From positions 1 through 45,940 of the forward strand of contig JAFAYQ010000032.1 in assembly GCA_019240215.1 (NCBI GenBank): a stretch of DNA of 45,940 nt, in the 5' to 3' direction. Every line of letters starts with the position of its first letter. Position 1 is the first letter of the stretch. The DNA is from Actinomycetota bacterium. GTDB taxonomy: Bacteria > Actinomycetota > Actinomycetes > Streptosporangiales > Streptosporangiaceae. The position numbers and the translations under genes are program-made. Shown in pieces: positions 7,166-14,552 of the stretch. A model generated the notes under the pieces. It ran no database searches and was not told the origin of the DNA. It worked only from the letters and a program-made list of their open reading frames with translations.

Positions 7166-8767
7166 CTAGCGGGTGACGAGCTGGCGGGCCACCTGGCGGT
7201 AGCGGGCGTAGGCCGCTTGGTAGGCAGCGGCGGTGGCGGGGTCCGGGGCGAGCGGGGTGGCTGCTCCCCCTGCGGCGGTGCGGACCTGGTGGGCGGCGGC
7301 CTCGAGGGAGGCGAACATCCTGGTCGCGGTGGCGGCGATGATGGCGGCGCCGAGGGCCGAGTCGTCGGCGGGCGGGGCCGAGTCGTGGGCAACCGGGGCG
7401 GGGACGCCGGCCGGCTTGGCGACGCCGGCGGGCTCGGGGACGCCGGCGGCCTCGGGGGCGCCGGCGGGCTCGGGGGCGCCGGCGGCGGCCGGGGTGTGGT
7501 GGGTGACGGGGACGGCGTGGACGTTGGCCTGGATCGTGCGCCAGAGCGGGCTGCGGGCGCCGCCGCCGGCGCTGATCAGGGCCGGCAGCGGGAGGCCGAG
7601 CTCGGCGAACACCGCGACCGAGTCGTGCTGGCCGAAGACGACGCCCTCCATGACCGATCGGACGAGGTCGGCGGCGGTGTGGCTGATCGACAGGCCCGCG
7701 AACGCGCCCCGCGCCAGCGGGTCGTAGTGGGGGCTGCGGGTCCCGGCCAGGTGGGGCAGGAATGTCAGGCCGTGGCTGCCGGGCGGGGCCTGGGCGGCCA
7801 GCGCGGTCAGGTCCTGGTAGCTGGTGCCCGCTCCCCCGGGCAGCAGGTCGCGGACCCAGCCCAGGGCGAGGCCGGCCGCCTGCTGGACGCCGGTCGCGAT
7901 CCAGGTGCCGGGGGTGGCGTGGCAGCCGGTGTGGACCCGGCCGGCCGGGTCGATCAGGGGGCGGGCGAACACCGCGCTGACGTTGCCGGACGAGCCGAGC
8001 ACGGTCAGCCCCGGGCCGCTGGGGACCAGGCCGCTAGCGACGGCGGCGGTGATCGAGTCGCCCGCCCCGGTCACCACCGGGACCCCGGGAGCCAGGCCGG
8101 TCGCGGCGGCGGCCGCGGCGGTGACCCGGCCGGCCACGTCGGACGATTCGGCCAGGTCGGGCAGCAGCCGGGCGGGGATGCCGAGCTGGGCGGCCAGTTC
8201 GGGGGCCCAGCACCGGCGGACCACGTCGAACAGCAGCGTGTTGGCGGCGTCGGACGGGTCGGTGGCCGGCGTGCCGGTCAGCCGCCAGCGCAGGTAGTCC
8301 TTGGGCAGCAGCACCCGCTCGGTGGCGGCCAACCGGTCGGGCTCGTGGGCCTGGATCCACAGCAGCTTGGCGGCGGTGTAGGCGGGGACGGCCGGTTTGC
8401 CGGTCACCGCGATCAGCTCGGCCGGGCCGGCCAGGTCGGTGATGCGCTGGGCTTCGGCGGTGCCGCGCGAGTCGGCCCAGATGTGACAGCGGCCCAGCAC
8501 CCGGCCGCCCGCCCCGATCAGGACCGGGCCGTCCATCTGGCCGGACAGCCCGACGGCGGCCGGGGCGGGGCCGGTGACCGCGGTGATCGCGCGCAGGCAG
8601 CTGGCGGCCGAGGCCCACCAGTCGGCCGGGTCCTGCTCGACCCGGCCGGGCCCGGTCAGCTGGGACGGATGATCGGCGGCGGCCACCGCCCGGATCGTCC
8701 CGTCCGGGTCGAGGGCGACCGCCCGCGAGCCGGACGTGCCCACGTCCAGGCCGATCACCACGTCCAC
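7166..8767 (-). CDS. FGGY-family carbohydrate kinase (xylulokinase-like) with inserted repeat loop
   Basis: Xylulokinase-type FGGY kinase, 533 residues. The phosphate loop GLDVGTSG is at 6-13, and SGQMDGPVLI and KDYLRWRLTGT are in the first domain. The second-domain ATP site ISAGGGARSPLW is followed by DDSALGAAIIA. Between those last two motifs lies an extra low-complexity segment of five hexapeptides of the type GAPEPA, encoded by 18-bp tandem repeats (7403-7492); most relatives have a short loop there. The gene begins with GTG at 8767, 23 bp after the epimerase stop, and ends before the sorC promoter. It is distinct in sequence from the other kinase of the locus, so the two probably phosphorylate different sugars. 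The gene looks intact. Confidence 0.9.
   Translation of the reverse strand: MDVVIGLDVGTSGSRAVALDPDGTIRAVAAADHPSQLTGPGRVEQDPADWWASAASCLRAITAVTGPAPAAVGLSGQMDGPVLIGAGGRVLGRCHIWADSRGTAEAQRITDLAGPAELIAVTGKPAVPAYTAAKLLWIQAHEPDRLAATERVLLPKDYLRWRLTGTPATDPSDAANTLLFDVVRRCWAPELAAQLGIPARLLPDLAESSDVAGRVTAAAAAATGLAPGVPVVTGAGDSITAAVASGLVPSGPGLTVLGSSGNVSAVFARPLIDPAGRVHTGCHATPGTWIATGVQQAAGLALGWVRDLLPGGAGTSYQDLTALAAQAPPGSHGLTFLPHLAGTRSPHYDPLARGAFAGLSISHTAADLVRSVMEGVVFGQHDSVAVFAELGLPLPALISAGGGARSPLWRTIQANVHAVPVTHHTPAAAGAPEPAGAPEAAGVPEPAGVAKPAGVPAPVAHDSAPPADDSALGAAIIAATATRMFASLEAAAHQVRTAAGGAATPLAPDPATAAAYQAAYARYRQVARQLVTR
7403..7492. repeat. Five 18-bp in-frame tandem repeats inside the FGGY kinase gene
   Basis: Units start at 7403, 7421, 7439, 7457 and 7475, each close to gacgccggcgggctcggg. 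They encode the hexapeptide series GAPEPA, GAPEAA, GVPEPA, GVAKPA, GVPAPV. The reading frame is kept. Confidence 0.85.
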
Positions 8768-8790
8768 GGCGGGCTGGCGGGGCCGGACGG

Positions 8791-9759
8791 TCAGAACTCC
8801 TGGCCGTTGACGTCGGCCTGGCCGTGGGCGGCGAGCCAGCGCAGGGCTTCGTGGAGGGCGTTCAGGGAGGTGAAGCGGGGGGCGTAGCCGAGCACCTGGC
8901 GGGCGCGGGCGATGCTGGCGGCCAGGTTGCGGAAGGTGTGCTCGCGGGTGATCTCAGCTTGTTCGGCGCCGACGCGGCGCTCGAACTCGGGCCAGTCGAC
9001 GAAGTCGAGGTTGGGCTCGCGGCCGAACCAGGCCGCGACCCCGGTGGCCAGGCCGCGCAGGGTCATCGCCTGCTCGGCGACCACGTGGAAGCTGGATCCG
9101 ATGGCTTCAGGCCGGCCCAGGGCCAGCTCGAACGCCTGGGCGACGTCGTCGGCGTGGACGTGGTTGAGGGTGCCGAGGCCGTGGTCGGGCAGCGGCAGCT
9201 GCCCGCCGGTGGCCAGCGTGGTCCACACGGTCGGGTCCAGGTTGCCGGCCGGGGTGATCACCGGCCAGCCGGGGCCGCTGATGTGACCGGGGTGGAGGAT
9301 GATGCTCGGCACGCCGCCGGCCACGGTCTCCCGGTGCAGCAGAGCCTCGATCTCCATTTTGCCGGTGCCGTACTCCCCGTAGGCGGTGCGCGGCTCGTCC
9401 TCGGTGACCGGCACCCGCAGCGCCACCCCGTGCACCCAGATCGTGCCGCAGTGCACCAGCAGCGGGCGGGTCGGCCGGAGCGCGTCGACCAGCTGGCGGG
9501 CCGAGTCGGCGGTGAAGCAGACCAGGTCGACGACCACGTCGGGCCGCAGGCCGGCGATCCGCTCCCCGAACGTGCCTTCGGCGTCCTCGGCCTCGCGGTC
9601 GACCGTGACGCTGGTGACCTTGGCCCATTCGGGGGCCGGGTGGTACGGCTCGCGCTTGCCGCGGCTCAGCGCGGTGACGTCGTGGCCGGCGCGGACCAGC
9701 CGCGGGATCAGATAGCTGCCGATGTGGCCGGTAGCTCCGATGACGACGACGCGGCTCAT
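8791..9759 (-). CDS. NAD-dependent epimerase/dehydratase family protein
   Basis: Extended short-chain dehydrogenase of the epimerase/dehydratase family, 322 residues. The Rossmann loop GATGHIG is at 8-14. The catalytic pair fits Tyr130 and Lys134 (YGTGK), with HCGTIWVHG as the preceding strand. The C-terminal half has the HADDVAQAFELAL stretch typical of nucleotide-sugar or sugar-acid epimerases. ATG at 9759 has a GGAGGA site 6 bp upstream. It is the first gene of the minus-strand sugar locus, 23 bp before the second FGGY kinase, and faces the divergent MFS gene. It may interconvert sugar or sugar-acid isomers before phosphorylation (inference). Confidence 0.9.
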   Translation of the reverse strand: MSRVVVIGATGHIGSYLIPRLVRAGHDVTALSRGKREPYHPAPEWAKVTSVTVDREAEDAEGTFGERIAGLRPDVVVDLVCFTADSARQLVDALRPTRPLLVHCGTIWVHGVALRVPVTEDEPRTAYGEYGTGKMEIEALLHRETVAGGVPSIILHPGHISGPGWPVITPAGNLDPTVWTTLATGGQLPLPDHGLGTLNHVHADDVAQAFELALGRPEAIGSSFHVVAEQAMTLRGLATGVAAWFGREPNLDFVDWPEFERRVGAEQAEITREHTFRNLAASIARARQVLGYAPRFTSLNALHEALRWLAAHGQADVNGQEF

Positions 9760-9931
9760 GCTGGGTCCTCCGGTTCTGATCCGTCATGGGGACAGTCCCC
9801 CGCAGCATCCTCGCACGGGCAACCGTTTTACCCCGGGCCCGGGAGCCGCATTTATCCATGCTGGACACCGGTCTGGGGCTAGACCAATCGCGCTGATTAA
9901 GAGAAGCTGATCACCGAAATCGGGAGGCACA
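9760..9931. promoter_or_regulatory. Divergent control region, epimerase / MFS transporter
   Basis: This 172-bp gap holds several perfect short palindromes: GGGGAC-A-GTCCCC (9788-9800), CCCGGGCCCGGG (9832-9843) and GGTCT-6-AGACC (9870-9885). The last falls between a -35-like TGGACA (9862-9867) and a weak CAATCG, so it could be an operator for the rightward transporter gene. The boxes are weak and no regulator gene is adjacent. Confidence 0.4.
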
Positions 9932-11584
9932 GTGGCAGTGGGCAGCGCAACGGGCGGCCGGTCCAGAAACCTGATCCTGGCGGCGATGATCTTCGCGGTC
10001 GCGATGACGTTCATCGACCAGACGATCGTGTCGATCGCGGTGCCCAAGATCCAGGCTGAGCTGGGGCTGACCAGTACCGGCGTGCAGTGGGCGGTCAACG
10101 CCTACCTGCTGTCGCTGGCGGCGCTGTTCGCGTTCGGCGGGCGGCTGGCCGACACCCTCGGCCACACCAAGATGGTGACGCTGGGCGTGATCATTTTCGC
10201 GGCCGCCTCGGCCCTGTGCGGGCTGACCCCCAAGGGCAGCCTGGCCGAGGCCTGGATCGTCGCCTTCCGGGTGGTGCAGGGGGCGGGCGGCGCGATCATG
10301 TTCCCGGCCGCGCTGGCCATCGTGGTGCAGACGTTCCCGCTGAACGCCCGGGGCAAGGCGCTGGCCTTGTTCTTCGGCATCGCCGGCGGCCTGACCGCGA
10401 TCGGCCCGATCCTGGGCGGGTTCCTGACCCAGTGGACCTGGCGGGCGATCTTCTGGGTCAACATCCCGGTCGCGCTGGTCGCGCTGGCCCTGATCTGGAT
10501 CTCCAAGCCGGTCACCGAGCACCGGCCGGCCCGGATGGACTACCGCGGGCTGGTGCTGATCGCGGCGGGCGTGGCGCTGTCGGTGTTCGGCTTCCAGCAG
10601 TCGAACATCTGGGGCTGGCACAACCCCGGTACCTGGCTGTGCATCATCGGCGGGCTGGTGCTGCTGGTGGTGTTCTACTTCATCGAGATGCGGACTTCCT
10701 CGCCCCTCATTCAGGTCAGCATCTTCCGTAACCGGCCGTTCCTGGTCGAGAACCTGGTGCTGGGCATCTCGATGCTCGTCTTCATCCCGGTGTTCTTCTT
10801 CGGCAGCGAGTACGCCCAGATCTCGCTGGGCAAGACCGCCTCGCAGGCCGGCGTGATCCTGCTGTACTTCTTCATCGGCTTCGTGATCGCGGCCCAGATC
10901 GGCGGCCGGATGCTGGACAAGCGCGGGGCCAAGCTGCCGGTGTCGCTGGGCTGCGTGCTGGCCGCGGTCGGGTTCTACCTGTGGGCGGGCAAGGTCACCG
11001 GGCTCAGCTTCAGCACCCAGCAGTGGTACATCATCATCGCCGGGGGCGGGATGGGGTTCATGCTCGGGCCGTCTTCGACCGACGCGGTCAACCGGGCGTC
11101 GCGGCTGTCCTACGGCGAGGCCACCGGGATCACGCAGACCGTGCGTAACTACACGGCCAGCCTGGGGCTCGCCATCCTCGGGACGATTCTGGTGACTGAG
11201 ATGCGGTCGCGGCTGACGAGTTCACTGGTGTCGCAGGGGTTGCCGCGCCCGCGGGCGCAGGCGCTGGCGGCGCGGCTGGCGCAGGGGAACTCGGGGTCTT
11301 CTGGTGGGTCGGGGTCTTCCGGCTCGGGGTCGACGTCGGCGATTCCGGCGTTCTACCGGCTGGACTTCGCGTACGCGACGCGGACCGTGTTCTACGTGAT
11401 GGCGGGGATCATGGCGGTGGCGGCGATCGTGGCCATCCTGGGGCTGCGGCGCGGGGTGCAGGAAGAGGCGCCTGCGGCTGGTGAGGCTGGTGAGGCTGGT
11501 GGGGCTGGCGGAGTCGGTGGGGCTGGGGAGGCCGAAGGGCAGCCGGTGACGGACGAGACGGGACGAGCCGACCCGGTGGTCTGA
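9932..11584 (+). CDS. DHA2-family MFS multidrug-type exporter
   Basis: Major facilitator of the 14-segment DHA2 (EmrB/QacA) group, 550 residues, in the cytoplasmic membrane. Visible are the family opening FIDQTIVSIAVPKIQ, the loop 2-3 motif GGRLADTLG and the proline/glycine-rich segment-5 antiporter stretch ending GPILGGFLTQ. These carriers expel drugs or metabolites by proton exchange. The last external loop carries a Ser/Gly tract (around residues 450-465), and the C-terminal tail is an Ala/Gly/Glu repeat (AGEAGEAGGAGG), both low in complexity. GTG at 9932 is preceded by GGGAGG; a second GTG lies 6 bp later. The substrate is unknown. No TetR/MarR gene adjoins it. Confidence 0.9.
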   Translation: MAVGSATGGRSRNLILAAMIFAVAMTFIDQTIVSIAVPKIQAELGLTSTGVQWAVNAYLLSLAALFAFGGRLADTLGHTKMVTLGVIIFAAASALCGLTPKGSLAEAWIVAFRVVQGAGGAIMFPAALAIVVQTFPLNARGKALALFFGIAGGLTAIGPILGGFLTQWTWRAIFWVNIPVALVALALIWISKPVTEHRPARMDYRGLVLIAAGVALSVFGFQQSNIWGWHNPGTWLCIIGGLVLLVVFYFIEMRTSSPLIQVSIFRNRPFLVENLVLGISMLVFIPVFFFGSEYAQISLGKTASQAGVILLYFFIGFVIAAQIGGRMLDKRGAKLPVSLGCVLAAVGFYLWAGKVTGLSFSTQQWYIIIAGGGMGFMLGPSSTDAVNRASRLSYGEATGITQTVRNYTASLGLAILGTILVTEMRSRLTSSLVSQGLPRPRAQALAARLAQGNSGSSGGSGSSGSGSTSAIPAFYRLDFAYATRTVFYVMAGIMAVAAIVAILGLRRGVQEEAPAAGEAGEAGGAGGVGGAGEAEGQPVTDETGRADPVV

Positions 11585-11593
11585 ACCGGGTCT

Positions 11594-11677
11594 GACGGGG
11601 TGGCCGGGGCATCTGACGAGGTGGCCGGGGCATCTGACGGGGTGGCCAGGGCAGAGGGCGGTGTGGCCAGGGCAGAG
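11594..11677. repeat. 21-bp tandem repeat before maf
   Basis: Four units start at 11594, 11615, 11636 and 11657, the first two close to gacggggtggccggggcatct and the last two drifting to an agggcagag ending. A fifth, degraded unit reaches the maf start. The period is a multiple of three and an open frame runs through it into maf (VAGASDE-type heptads), but I think it is untranslated. Confidence 0.8.
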
Positions 11678-11701
11678 GGCGGTAGCCTGGCGCGCGTGTC
11701 A

Positions 11702-12274
11702 ATGGCTACGCCACCGCCCGGGTGGCCGTCGGCGGTCGTGCTCGCGTCGTCCTCGCCGCGGCGGCTGGACCTGTTGCGCTCGATCGGGGTCGACCCCGAG
11801 GTGCGGCCGGCCGACATCGACGAGACTCCATTTGCTGGGGAGGAGCCCGACGCCTACGTGGCCCGGCTCGCCCAGGGCAAGGCGGCCGCGGTGGCCGGGC
11901 CCGGCGAGGTGGTGGTGGCGGCCGACACCACCGTGGTGATCGACGGGCGGATCATCGGCAAGCCCGTCGATCGGGCTTCGGCCCTGGCCTCGCTGCGGGC
12001 CTTGTCGGGGCGGACGCACACGGTGTTCACGGGGGTGGCGGTGCTCAGGGCGGGTGGGTTCGCAGGGGCGACGGTGACGTCGGAGGTCACGTTCGTCAAG
12101 GCCAGCGAGGAGTGGCTGGACTGGTACACGGGCACGCGCGAGCCTTACGACAAGGCGGGGGGGTATGGGCTGCAGGGGGCGGGAGCGATGCTGGTGGCTT
12201 CCGTGAACGGGAGCGTGAGTAACGTGCTGGGGCTCCCATTGGCGGAGTTGAATGAGCTGATGCAGTCTCGGTGA
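11702..12274 (+). CDS. maf: Maf-family nucleotide pyrophosphatase
   Basis: House-cleaning nucleoside triphosphate pyrophosphatase, 191 residues, which hydrolyses non-canonical or modified (d)NTPs to the monophosphate. The N-terminal signature LASSSPRRLDLL is at 14-25, the metal-binding DTT at 75-77, and the conserved EPYDKAGGYGLQG near 150. Length and motifs fit the family. The frame is open upstream to 11600 through a 21-bp tandem repeat. I chose ATG at 11702 because Maf proteins begin just before the SSSPRR motif; GTG at 11696 is an alternative. It lies 117 bp after the transporter stop and is probably expressed separately. Confidence 0.93.
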   Translation: MATPPPGWPSAVVLASSSPRRLDLLRSIGVDPEVRPADIDETPFAGEEPDAYVARLAQGKAAAVAGPGEVVVAADTTVVIDGRIIGKPVDRASALASLRALSGRTHTVFTGVAVLRAGGFAGATVTSEVTFVKASEEWLDWYTGTREPYDKAGGYGLQGAGAMLVASVNGSVSNVLGLPLAELNELMQSR

Positions 12275-12364
12275 GGCTGGGGGCTGGGGCGCTCCACTCC
12301 CCTGCCCCTGCCCCATCAGCCTCACGAACCCCACGAGTCCCACCAAGCGCGGGTACGTTTATCC

Positions 12365-12412
12365 GCAATGCCACATTGTGGACACTCTTATATTCGCGAT
12401 GTCACATTGCGG
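12365..12412. promoter_or_regulatory. Twin pseudo-palindromic sites around an AT-rich -10-like box
   Basis: Two 17-bp copies, GCAATGCCACATTGTGG (12365-12381) and GCGATGTCACATTGCGG (12396-12412), match at 14 of 17 positions. Each is nearly palindromic (GCRATG-YCA-CATTGY). They are 31 bp apart, about three helical turns, and between them lies TATATT (12389-12394) in otherwise GC-rich DNA. This looks like a paired repressor site on the promoter of the gene starting at 12479. No binding protein can be named. Confidence 0.55.
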
Positions 12413-12478
12413 GCAAGGCGGGTGGGGGCTGGGGCGCGGGGCGGGCGGAATGTCAGATGCCGGGGGCATCGTGGGGCT

Positions 12479-13438
12479 ATGCCCAGAACTCGCGCCATCG
12501 ACGACCGGAGCCTCGAACAGTTGCTCCGGGCGCAGCACGACGTCATCGCACGCGGGCAGGCGCTGGCGTGCGGGATGACCAACTCGATGATCAAGTACCG
12601 CATCCGGGCGGGTGGGCCCTGGCGGAAGCTGCTACCCGGGGTCTACGTGACGGTGACGGGCGGGGTGTCCGTCAAGCAGCGGGAGATGGCCGCCCTGCTG
12701 TACGCCGGCCCGCGTAGCGTCCTCACCGGGCTGGCTGCGGCCCGCCGTCACGGCATCAGCGCACTGACCAGCAACATCGTGGACGTGCTGGTGCCATCGA
12801 CAGCCGGTCCTCGCAGCACCGGCTTCGTCAGGGTGTTGCGCACGTGGCGGATGCCGGCGGGGGTTTGTGTGGAGGGGGAGGTTCGGTGGGTGGTGGCGGC
12901 GCGGGCGGTGGGGGACGCGGCACGGGGGTTGCGGAGTGGCGGGGAGGTGCGGGCGCTGGTGGCGCAGGCGGTTCAGCAGCAGCGATGCTCGATTGCGCTG
13001 CTGGCGGCGGAGCTGGAGGAGGGGCCGGTCCGGGGGTCGGGGCTGCTGCGGGCGGCGTTAGCGGAGGTCGAGGCCGGGATTCGGTCGGTGCCGGAGGGGG
13101 ATCTGCGGAATCTGCTCCGGCGGGGGCGGGTGACCGAACCGGTGTTCAATGCGCGGCTCTATGACGGGGATACGCTGATCGGGGTGGCGGACGCCTGGTG
13201 GGCGGAGGCGGGGGTAGCGGCCGAGGTGGACTCGCGGGAGTACCACTTTTCGGCGGCGGACTGGCAGCGGACGATGCGGCGGCACGATCGGCTGGTGGCC
13301 CACGGGGTGCTGTTGCTGCACTTCACGCCCAGGCAGATCCGGACTGAGCCGGAGGAGGTGGTGAACCAGATCCGGGCGGCTCTGGCCAAGGGACAGGCGC
13401 GGGCGCGGTTGCCGATCGTGACCCGGGTCGCCGCTTGA
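12479..13438 (+). CDS. AbiEi-antitoxin-like / DUF559-type nuclease-fold protein
   Basis: Protein of 319 residues of a class very common in actinobacteria. The N-terminal part (about 15-90) resembles the winged-helix domain of AbiEi-type antitoxins: RGQALACGMTNSMIKYRIRAGGPWRKLLPGVYV, then AALLYAGPRSVLTGLAAARRHG. The C-terminal part resembles the DUF559/Vsr-like nuclease fold: VADAWWAEAGVAAEVDSREYHF, then LLLHFTPRQIR. No AbiEii toxin gene lies beside it, so a working type IV toxin-antitoxin pair is not supported. The open frame starts at 12368, inside the regulatory repeats. ATG at 12479 fits the family start. Function unknown. Confidence 0.75.
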   Translation: MPRTRAIDDRSLEQLLRAQHDVIARGQALACGMTNSMIKYRIRAGGPWRKLLPGVYVTVTGGVSVKQREMAALLYAGPRSVLTGLAAARRHGISALTSNIVDVLVPSTAGPRSTGFVRVLRTWRMPAGVCVEGEVRWVVAARAVGDAARGLRSGGEVRALVAQAVQQQRCSIALLAAELEEGPVRGSGLLRAALAEVEAGIRSVPEGDLRNLLRRGRVTEPVFNARLYDGDTLIGVADAWWAEAGVAAEVDSREYHFSAADWQRTMRRHDRLVAHGVLLLHFTPRQIRTEPEEVVNQIRAALAKGQARARLPIVTRVAA

Positions 13439-13495
13439 GGGCGGGGCGCAGGTTGACCCTTCCAGGCATAGCCCGGAGCGAGCGACAATAGAGGT

Positions 13496-13741
13496 ATGGG
13501 TTCGGAAACGGTCGGACCGCTCACCGAGAAGCCGCGGGAGTGGCTGGCCATGCCCGGCGGCCGGATCCGGCCGGTGGTCTCGGTGCCGACCGACGACGGC
13601 GTGGATGAGCTGCTGGCCTACGACGCCTGGCTGGCGCGGCTGCGGCCCACCTGTTTCTGTGGACGGCCGCGGCTGGGGTCGGGGCGGACCTGCGGCAGCG
13701 CGGAGTGCGTGCGTGAACTGAGCCGACGCGCGGGGTTCTAG
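13496..13741 (+). CDS. Small four-cysteine hypothetical protein
   Basis: An 81-residue protein I do not recognise by name. Its C-terminal third has four cysteines in a C-x-C-x(9)-C-x(4)-C layout (CFCGRPRLGSGRTCGSAEC), which could bind zinc. The N-terminal part is mixed and soluble, with no signal or membrane segment. The ATG has an AGAGG site 4 bp upstream. The frame keeps the strong third-position G/C of the region, and no long convincing opposite-strand gene competes. It stands alone, 57 bp after the AbiEi-like gene, and could be co-transcribed with it. Confidence 0.6.
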   Translation: MGSETVGPLTEKPREWLAMPGGRIRPVVSVPTDDGVDELLAYDAWLARLRPTCFCGRPRLGSGRTCGSAECVRELSRRAGF

Positions 13742-13758
13742 GACTCCGAGGGGTTGTT

Positions 13759-13830
13759 GGGGCTCGCGGGTACCGTGGGGCTCGCGGGTCTCGTGTGGCT
13801 CGCGGGTCTCGCGGGGCTGGTGGGGCCCGC
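13759..13830. repeat. 18-bp tandem repeat between convergent genes
   Basis: Four consecutive units start at 13759, 13777, 13795 and 13813, the first being ggggctcgcgggtaccgt and the others drifting. It fills most of the 125-bp gap between the small four-cysteine gene and the tetR stop. I see no coding frame or clear terminator in this gap. Confidence 0.8.
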
Positions 13831-13866
13831 GGGGTGGGGCGCGTGGGGCTGGTGATGCGGGAGGTT

Positions 13867-14487
13867 TCAGGGTTGCGGCTTATTCGGGGGGAGGCCGCGG
13901 GCGAGGACGCTGAGCATATCGTCGAGGACGTCGGGCGGGACCTGGCCGCCGGCCGTCCAGTCGGCCCAGCGCATGCCGACGAAGTTGCCGATGCCGGTGT
14001 AGACGTAGGCGATGACCTCGGGGTCGTAGTGCGGGTCGACGTCGCCGGCCAGCTGGGCGCGGCGGACGCCCCGGGCGTAGCCGCGGGCCAGGCGTTCGTA
14101 GTACTCGCGGAACAGGGCGTGGTCCACGAACTCGGACTCGCGGACGATGCGGTCGATCCACGGACGCTGCGACAGCATATGGAAGAACGCGCCGAACGCG
14201 GCCCGTTCCCGGTCCCGCTGGCTGTCCGGCGCATCCGCCAGGGCGGCGCCCATCGCGGCCCGCAGGTCGGCGTTGATCCGGCGGACCACGGCCGCGAAGA
14301 TGTCGATCTTGGAGCTGTAGTGCGCGTAGAAGCTGCCGGTGGCGATGCCTGCCCGGGCGCAGATGTCGGCCACGCTGGTGCGCCGGTAGCTGCGCTCGCC
14401 GAACAGTTCCTCGGCCGCGGTCAGCAACCGCTCGCCGGGTGGCCGATCGTCACCACCCGGTGCCCGGCGGCTGGAGACGACAGTCAC
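13867..14487 (-). CDS. TetR-family transcriptional regulator
   Basis: TetR-type repressor, 206 residues from the chosen start. The N-terminal HTH is clear: LLTAAEELFGERSYRRTSVADICARAGIATGSFYAHYSSK. It is followed by an all-helical ligand domain. The frame is open to 14556, but that part includes the terminator hairpin. ATG at 14511 lies directly behind the hairpin and has no ribosome site. GTG at 14487 has GGAG 8 bp upstream, so I prefer it. The gene follows the branched-chain-type ABC operon in the same direction. Two TetR-sized palindromes in front of that operon (19443-19460, 19500-19517) make this protein their likely binder (inference). Its ligand may be an acyl-CoA or aromatic compound. 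Confidence 0.9.
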   Translation of the reverse strand: MTVVSSRRAPGGDDRPPGERLLTAAEELFGERSYRRTSVADICARAGIATGSFYAHYSSKIDIFAAVVRRINADLRAAMGAALADAPDSQRDRERAAFGAFFHMLSQRPWIDRIVRESEFVDHALFREYYERLARGYARGVRRAQLAGDVDPHYDPEVIAYVYTGIGNFVGMRWADWTAGGQVPPDVLDDMLSVLARGLPPNKPQP

Positions 14488-14510
14488 GGGCAGGACTCCG
14501 TTCGGGGGCA

Positions 14511-14547
14511 TTAAAGCAGCTGGCCGCCCTGGTGGGCGGCCAGCTGC
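14511..14547 (-). terminator. Intrinsic terminator of the liv-type operon
   Basis: A perfect 13-bp stem, gcagctggccgcc (14516-14528) against ggcggccagctgc (14535-14547), with a 6-base loop starts 5 bases after the binding-protein stop. On the minus strand it is followed by TTTAAT. The T tract is short, but the stem is strong. It separates the transporter operon from tetR. Confidence 0.75.
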
Positions 14548-14552
14548 GCACG

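Noticed and set aside
12479..13438. Type IV (AbiE) toxin-antitoxin system
   Set aside because: Only an AbiEi-like N-terminal domain is present. The next gene is a small four-cysteine protein and no AbiEii nucleotidyltransferase is encoded nearby.
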